From JBFWNZ01 sp050250795 (GTDB taxonomy: Bacteria > Pseudomonadota > Alphaproteobacteria > UBA8366), in NCBI GenBank assembly GCA_050250795.1, contig JBFWNZ010000164.1:1-8369 (forward strand): a stretch of DNA of 8,369 nucleotides, given 5' to 3'. The notes beneath the pieces were generated by a model. That model saw nothing but the letters and a program-made list of their open reading frames with translations, did not search any database and had not been told where the DNA came from. A program made the position numbers and the translations under genes. The stretch's first letter is position 1, and each line of letters begins with the position of its first letter. Below are positions 5,508 to 8,369 of the stretch, in pieces.

Positions 5508-6116
5508 TTACGCGGGCGACGGCTCCGCCTTGGCGCGCCACCGGCCGCGATCGAGCAGTCGGGCAAGGCCGGCGGCACGCCGCAGGTTGCGGTCCAAGGC
5601 CGCCATCGTCCGCGAGAGGTCTTCGCTCTCGTCGCGCCGCCAGGCTTCCAGGGTTGCCAGCCAGACGGCGGCCAGCCCCTTCGCCCGCAACAGGCCCCTC
5701 CAGCCGCTGGCGGACAGGCCCGCCGCCTCCAGCATCCAGCCCATCGACCCGACCAGCGACGGCAGGGCGCAGAGCGCCGTGCCCGGCTGGCGCGGCGCGT
5801 CGGCCAGGATGGCCAGCACCGCATCGCGGTCGCGCGACAGAACCTCGAAGCGCAGCATCAGGATGTCGAACAGCCGGTCCCGCGCGTCGTCCTCCGCGTC
5901 CGGCGCCGCGGCTTCGGCCAGAACCGCGGCGTCGATGCGCCGCCCATAGGCCGACAGGATCGCGGATTTGGAGCGGAACCGCGCATGCACCTGGGCCAGC
6001 GGGACGCCCGCGGCCGCCGCGATATCGGCCATCGACAGCGCCGCCCAGCCCCGCTCGGCCACGGCCTTCAGCGCCGCATCCAGCATCCGGTCCGCCGGTT
6101 CCGCCCGCTTGGCCAT
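5508..6116 (-). CDS. TetR-like regulator with COQ9-like C-terminal domain
   Basis: A 202-residue all-helical protein. The N-terminal helix-turn-helix (about 10-56) is a full TetR-type motif: RMLDAALKAVAERGWAALSM (10-29), then DIAAAAGVPLAQVHARFRSK (31-50). The C-terminal part (78-190), with DRLFDILMLRFEVLSRDRDA (80-99) and the Trp-rich LLRAKGLAAVWLATLEAWRR (142-161), resembles the alphaproteobacterial COQ9 family, whose TetR-fold members bind lipid and support ubiquinone synthesis. Unlike typical COQ9 the DNA-binding motif looks intact, so it may be a true repressor. The ATG at 6116 is chosen because GGGAGGGG lies just upstream (6120-6127); a start at 6179 would run into proC. It starts 16 nt after proC and is probably in the ybjN-proC operon. 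It has no terminator before the phasin promoter. Target and ligand are unknown. Confidence 0.75.
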   Translation of the reverse strand: MAKRAEPADRMLDAALKAVAERGWAALSMADIAAAAGVPLAQVHARFRSKSAILSAYGRRIDAAVLAEAAAPDAEDDARDRLFDILMLRFEVLSRDRDAVLAILADAPRQPGTALCALPSLVGSMGWMLEAAGLSASGWRGLLRAKGLAAVWLATLEAWRRDESEDLSRTMAALDRNLRRAAGLARLLDRGRWRAKAEPSPA

Positions 6117-6132
6117 GCGCCCCTCCCTCGGT

Positions 6133-6963
6133 TCAGCCCGTTCCGGCCAGTTCGCGGCTGCGCCGGGTTGCCGCGGCAATCGCGCGCGTCATCAGCGGCT
6201 GCAACCCGTCTTCCGCCATCAGCACCTTCAACGCCTCCAGCGTCGTGCCGCCGGGGCTCGTCACATTCTGCCGCAGCACAGCCGGCGGCGTGTCGCCCGC
6301 CAGCGCCAGCTGGCCCGATCCCGCGACCGTCACCAGCGCCAGCCGTTCCGACAATGCGCGCGACAGGCCCGCCTGTACGCCCGCCTCGGCCAGACACTCG
6401 ATCATGAGAAAGACATAGGCCGGACCGCCGCCGGATAAAGCCGTCACCGCGTCGAGAAGCCCTTCTTCCTCGACCATCACCGCCTCGCCAACCGCCGCCA
6501 GCAGCGCCCGGCACAGTTCGGCCTGCGCCGGCGCGGTCGCGGCATTCGCCGCCGCGACGGTGATGCCCTGTCCGATGGCGGCGGGCGTGTTCGGCATGGC
6601 GCGGACGATGGCGGCCTTGTCGCCCAGGCGCGCGGCGAAATAGCCGATGGTGGTGCCGGCCGCGATCGACAGGAACACCGTCCCGGGCCTGGCGAAGCGG
6701 GCATAGGCCGGGACGACCTTGTCCATCTGCTGCGGCTTGACCGCGAAGACCACCACCTCGGGATCGAGATCCGCCGGCAGCGCCGCCGCATCCGCGACCG
6801 CGCTCACCCCCGGCGCCGCAAGCCCCGCCGGCAGCCCGGCCGGCTCGACGACGACCGCACCGGCCGCCGTGATCCCGCTGCGCGTCCAGCCGGACAGCAT
6901 GGCGCCGCCCATCTTGCCGCAGCCGACGAGCAGCAGCGGCCGTTGCATCCGGATGTCTGTCAT
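6133..6963 (-). CDS. proC: Pyrroline-5-carboxylate reductase
   Basis: A 276-residue cytosolic enzyme that reduces 1-pyrroline-5-carboxylate to L-proline with NAD(P)H, the last step of proline synthesis. The N-terminal Rossmann fold shows VGCGKMGGAML (13-23). Further conserved runs are FAVKPQQM (73-80), VRAMPNTPAAIGQG (120-133) and the family signature around DAVTALSGGGPAYVFLMIE (171-189). The usual GSGPAY reads GGGPAY here, a mild substitution. SPGGTT (236-241) completes the substrate-binding site. Length is normal for the family. The ATG at 6963 has GGAGG (6972-6976) 8 nt upstream; the in-frame extension to 7068 overlaps ybjN and lacks conservation, and an internal ATG five codons on is a weaker choice. 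It lies 43 bp after the ybjN-like gene and 16 bp before the TetR-like gene, probably in one operon. Confidence 0.96.
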   Translation of the reverse strand: MTDIRMQRPLLLVGCGKMGGAMLSGWTRSGITAAGAVVVEPAGLPAGLAAPGVSAVADAAALPADLDPEVVVFAVKPQQMDKVVPAYARFARPGTVFLSIAAGTTIGYFAARLGDKAAIVRAMPNTPAAIGQGITVAAANAATAPAQAELCRALLAAVGEAVMVEEEGLLDAVTALSGGGPAYVFLMIECLAEAGVQAGLSRALSERLALVTVAGSGQLALAGDTPPAVLRQNVTSPGGTTLEALKVLMAEDGLQPLMTRAIAAATRRSRELAGTG

Positions 6964-6983
6964 GAATCCGCCCTCCCGCGCCG

Positions 6984-7003
6984 GGCCGGCGGGGGTGCCG
7001 GCC
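6984..7003 (-). repeat. Intercistronic hairpin between ybjN-like gene and proC
   Basis: A perfect 7-bp stem GGCCGGC / GCCGGCC (6984-6990 with 6997-7003) has a 6-nt loop in the 43-bp gap, 7 bp upstream of the proC ribosome-binding site. There is no T-tract. It could tune expression or RNA stability, or simply reflect base composition. Confidence 0.3.
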
Positions 7004-7006
7004 GGA

Positions 7007-7510
7007 TCAGGCCTCGCCGACGGTTTCCAGCATGGACGCGGCGATGGCCTCGTCCGCCCGCTTACCACCCCACAGGACGAATTGGAAGGCGGGGTAGAAG
7101 CGCTCGCACTCGCACAGCGCGATATCGACGATGTCCTCGAACTGCTCGGCGCTCAGGCCGCGCCAGCCGCGGGTCAGCAGCGTATAGCGGAACAGGGGCA
7201 CGCGCTCGTCCGAGCAGACGTCGAAATGGCCCAGCCACATCCGCTCGTTCACCAGCGCCAGCAGCTCCGCCACCGCCGTCGTCTTCTCCGGCGGCACGCG
7301 CTGGTCGAAGGAACAGGTGAAATGCAGGGCGCTCGATTCCTTGCGCCACACGAAATACAGCCGGTAGTCGCACCAGCTCCCCGTCGTCTCGACCACCATC
7401 TCGTCGTCGCTGGCCCGGTCAAAGGGCCACTCGTTCGCGACAACCATTTCCTCAAGCAGGTCGATCGGGTTGCTCGGCGAATCGATAACGGGAGCCCAGG
7501 CCGTTGCCAT
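7007..7510 (-). CDS. YbjN-domain protein (type III chaperone-like fold)
   Basis: A 167-residue protein of the YbjN / bacterial sensory-transduction-regulator family, commonly found next to proC in alphaproteobacteria. It has NPIDLLEEMVVANEWPFDR (14-32), a beta-rich central part (YRLYFVWRKESSALHFTCSF, 49-68), then NERMWLGHFDVCSDERVPLF (88-107), a typical YbjN run. The C-terminal helix (LSAEQFEDIVDIALCECERFYPAFQFV, split across 119-145) precedes a loosely conserved end. The fold resembles type III secretion chaperones, but the biochemical role is unknown. The ATG at 7510 has GAAGGG (7518-7523) at suitable spacing and begins where the conservation starts; the upstream extension to 7621 crosses the leader. 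It is likely the first gene of a ybjN-proC-tetR operon. Confidence 0.88.
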   Translation of the reverse strand: MATAWAPVIDSPSNPIDLLEEMVVANEWPFDRASDDEMVVETTGSWCDYRLYFVWRKESSALHFTCSFDQRVPPEKTTAVAELLALVNERMWLGHFDVCSDERVPLFRYTLLTRGWRGLSAEQFEDIVDIALCECERFYPAFQFVLWGGKRADEAIAASMLETVGEA

Positions 7511-7623
7511 CCCAATTCCCTTCGCCTTGCCCGGCCCTGGAACGGTTGGCGGAATCGTTGCCGTTCCGGAACCGGTCGTGACCAGTACCCTATATGTATG
7601 CGACCGCGTCCTCCCGGCCACAA
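7511..7623 (-). promoter_or_regulatory. Upstream region of the ybjN-proC-tetR operon
   Basis: A weak promoter is possible: TTGTGG (7618-7623) with an AT-rich -10 region (TACATA at 7593-7598, spacer 19). Between it and the gene lie several related inverted elements. GGAACGG (7539-7545) pairs with CCGTTCC (7561-7567). GTTCCGGAAC (7563-7572) is a perfect palindrome. GGTC-GT-GACC (7574-7583) is another. The region could hold operators or a folded leader; none matches a motif I recognise. Confidence 0.35.
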
Positions 7624-7644
7624 AACCTAGACTGCCAGAAGTGA

Positions 7645-7664
7645 CTCCGGCGAAGCAAGCGGAG
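7645..7664 (-). terminator. Weak hairpin downstream of ubiK
   Basis: CTCCG (7645-7649) pairs with CGGAG (7660-7664) around a 10-nt loop, 17 nt after the ubiK stop codon. The stem is only 5 bp and no T-tract follows, so its role as terminator is tentative. Confidence 0.25.
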
Positions 7665-7681
7665 AAATGCGGCGGTGCAAC

Positions 7682-7996
7682 TCAGCTTTTGCCGGCCGCA
7701 GTCCCGGCCTTTCCGGCCGTCGTCCGCTTCGCCGGCGCGCGGCGCGCGGCGGGTTTCGCCGCCGCTTCGAGGGCCGCGATCCGCCGCGCCAGCGCCTCGT
7801 TCTCCTCGCGCGCCTTGGCCGCCATCGCCTTCACGGCCTCGAACTCCTCGCGCGGCACCAGGTCCATATTGGCCAGCGCCCGCTCCAGCCGTTGCCGGAC
7901 CAGCGATTCGATCTCCGCGCGTACGCCGTTGAGCGTACCCAGCGCACCGCCCGCCACGCGGGCGAGGTCGTCGAGAATGCGGTTGCTGGTCTGCAT
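7682..7996 (-). CDS. ubiK: Ubiquinone biosynthesis accessory factor UbiK (BMFP)
   Basis: A 104-residue small coiled-coil protein of the BMFP / YqiC family. In E. coli UbiK interacts with the lipid-binding factor UbiJ and helps aerobic ubiquinone synthesis, and family members associate with and fuse membranes. The N-terminal amphipathic helix (NRILDDLARVAGGALGTLNG, 5-24) is followed by ELIESLVRQRL-like helix 28-41, the conserved MDLVPREEFEAVKAMA (44-59), and a C-terminal coiled coil (60-80). The tail (81-104) is basic and Ala/Thr-rich, a common alphaproteobacterial extension. GGAG (8004-8007) lies 7 nt before the ATG. It has its own promoter, divergent from rfaD, and is 171 bp upstream of the ybjN-like gene. 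Confidence 0.93.
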   Translation of the reverse strand: MQTSNRILDDLARVAGGALGTLNGVRAEIESLVRQRLERALANMDLVPREEFEAVKAMAAKAREENEALARRIAALEAAAKPAARRAPAKRTTAGKAGTAAGKS

Positions 7997-8029
7997 GGCC
8001 GGTCTCCGGTCGCGGTTGCCTTGCGCCGC

Positions 8030-8058
8030 AATATGGTATCCGGCGACGCGTTCGGCAA
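8030..8058 (-). promoter_or_regulatory. ubiK promoter
   Basis: Minus-strand -35 TTGCCG (8053-8058), 17-bp spacer, -10 CATATT (8030-8035). The predicted start near 8023 gives a leader of about 26 nt. Confidence 0.5.
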
Positions 8059-8069
8059 CCGCCGGCGCC

Positions 8070-8098
8070 TTGCGGGCATCGGCGTGCCCGCCTATAAG
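8070..8098 (+). promoter_or_regulatory. rfaD promoter
   Basis: -35 TTGCGG (8070-8075), 17-bp spacer, -10 TATAAG (8093-8098), five of six consensus in the -10. The predicted start near 8105 gives a leader of about 23 nt containing AGGAAGG (8118-8124). Confidence 0.7.
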
Positions 8099-8127
8099 GG
8101 CGCCGTTCGCTCCGGCCAGGAAGGCGC

Positions 8128-8369
8128 ATGATCCTCGTCACCGGCGGTACCGGCTTCATCGGCTCCAACCTCGTCGCGGGTCTGGCCGCGCGCGGCCTCG
8201 GGCCTGTCGCGGTGTGCGACCGCGCCGGCCGTCCCGGCGGCCACCGCGAGCGCAATATCGCCAAGCATCCGGTCGCCGAACTGATTCGCCCCGAAGACCT
8301 CATGGGATGGCTCGACGGCAAGGCGGGGCAGGTCGAGGCCGTCTTTCACATGGGCGCCTCCTCCTCGAC
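8128..8369 (+). CDS. rfaD: ADP-L-glycero-D-manno-heptose 6-epimerase, N-terminal part
   Basis: Only the first 80 codons are in the window; the gene runs off the right edge. The product is a short-chain dehydrogenase-type epimerase that makes ADP-L-glycero-beta-D-manno-heptose for the LPS inner core. The N-terminal Rossmann motif is TGGTGFIG (5-12), a GxxGxxG pattern. CDRAG (30-34) ends the second beta strand. RNIAKHPVAELIRPEDLMGW (42-61) and VEAVFHMGASSS (69-80) are close to the RfaD/HldD pattern, where HMGA is a diagnostic NADP-site run. The ATG has AGGA 6 nt upstream (8118-8121) and a good promoter. It is divergent from ubiK across a 131-bp region. Confidence 0.9.
   Translation, partial: MILVTGGTGFIGSNLVAGLAARGLGPVAVCDRAGRPGGHRERNIAKHPVAELIRPEDLMGWLDGKAGQVEAVFHMGASSS

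Noticed and set aside
5079..6407. 442-codon plus-strand frame across phasin, TetR-like gene and proC
   Set aside because: It runs through the phasin promoter and three well-supported minus-strand genes, with low-complexity composition.
1..8369. Mobile elements, CRISPR arrays, tRNA or rRNA genes, defence systems
   Set aside because: No transposase, integrase, regularly spaced repeats, tRNA-like cloverleaf or toxin-antitoxin pattern was seen on either strand; the gene content is core chromosomal.

Overview
The window is about 8.4 kb of very GC-rich, densely packed chromosomal DNA with small intergenic gaps. It most resembles a Rhodospirillales-type alphaproteobacterium. The reasons are the protein content (a PetP-like MarR regulator, a PetR-like response regulator, an alphaproteobacterial phasin with PhaR-type operator sites, a COQ9-like TetR protein and UbiK) and the absence of any mobile or phage signature. 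All assignments come from reading the sequence; no database search was run.

Left part (1-2394). At the left edge a near-consensus promoter points left, off the window, and its leader can form an interrupted 15-bp stem with a possible pseudoknot. It overlaps the start of a MarR-family regulator (113-637, +). Facing that gene, and separated by a terminator whose loop contains the marR stop codon, is a YgdQ-like TerC-family membrane protein (653-1429, -). A 281-bp divergent intergenic region then leads to a DUF533/TerB-like membrane protein (1711-2394, +).

Middle (2429-4529). An OmpR-type response regulator and an EnvZ-like histidine kinase form a two-gene unit, probably with its own promoter at the end of the DUF533 gene and perhaps a leaderless mRNA. 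The MarR and response regulator resemble the PetP/PetR pair of Rhodobacter, here separated by the terC and DUF533 genes.

Right part (4549-7996, all -). In transcription order these are ubiK, ybjN-like, proC, a TetR/COQ9-like gene, phasin and csaA. ubiK has its own promoter in the divergent region shared with rfaD. ybjN-proC-tetR look like one operon. The phasin gene has its own promoter bracketed by two CTGC-N3-GCAG-type elements, the known recognition sequence of the PHB-sensing repressor PhaR, and is followed by a perfect 14-bp hairpin before csaA. The themes are PHB granules (phasin), ubiquinone (UbiK, possibly the COQ9-like protein), proline synthesis (ProC) and protein quality control or secretion (CsaA).

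Right edge (8128 on, +). The start of rfaD/hldD (LPS heptose epimerase) runs off the window behind a good sigma-70-type promoter.

No phage, insertion sequence, CRISPR, rRNA, tRNA or defence genes were seen. The window is ordinary core chromosome. The most notable signals are regulatory: the PhaR-like operator pair, the structured divergent leader at the left edge, and the overlapping or leaderless promoters.
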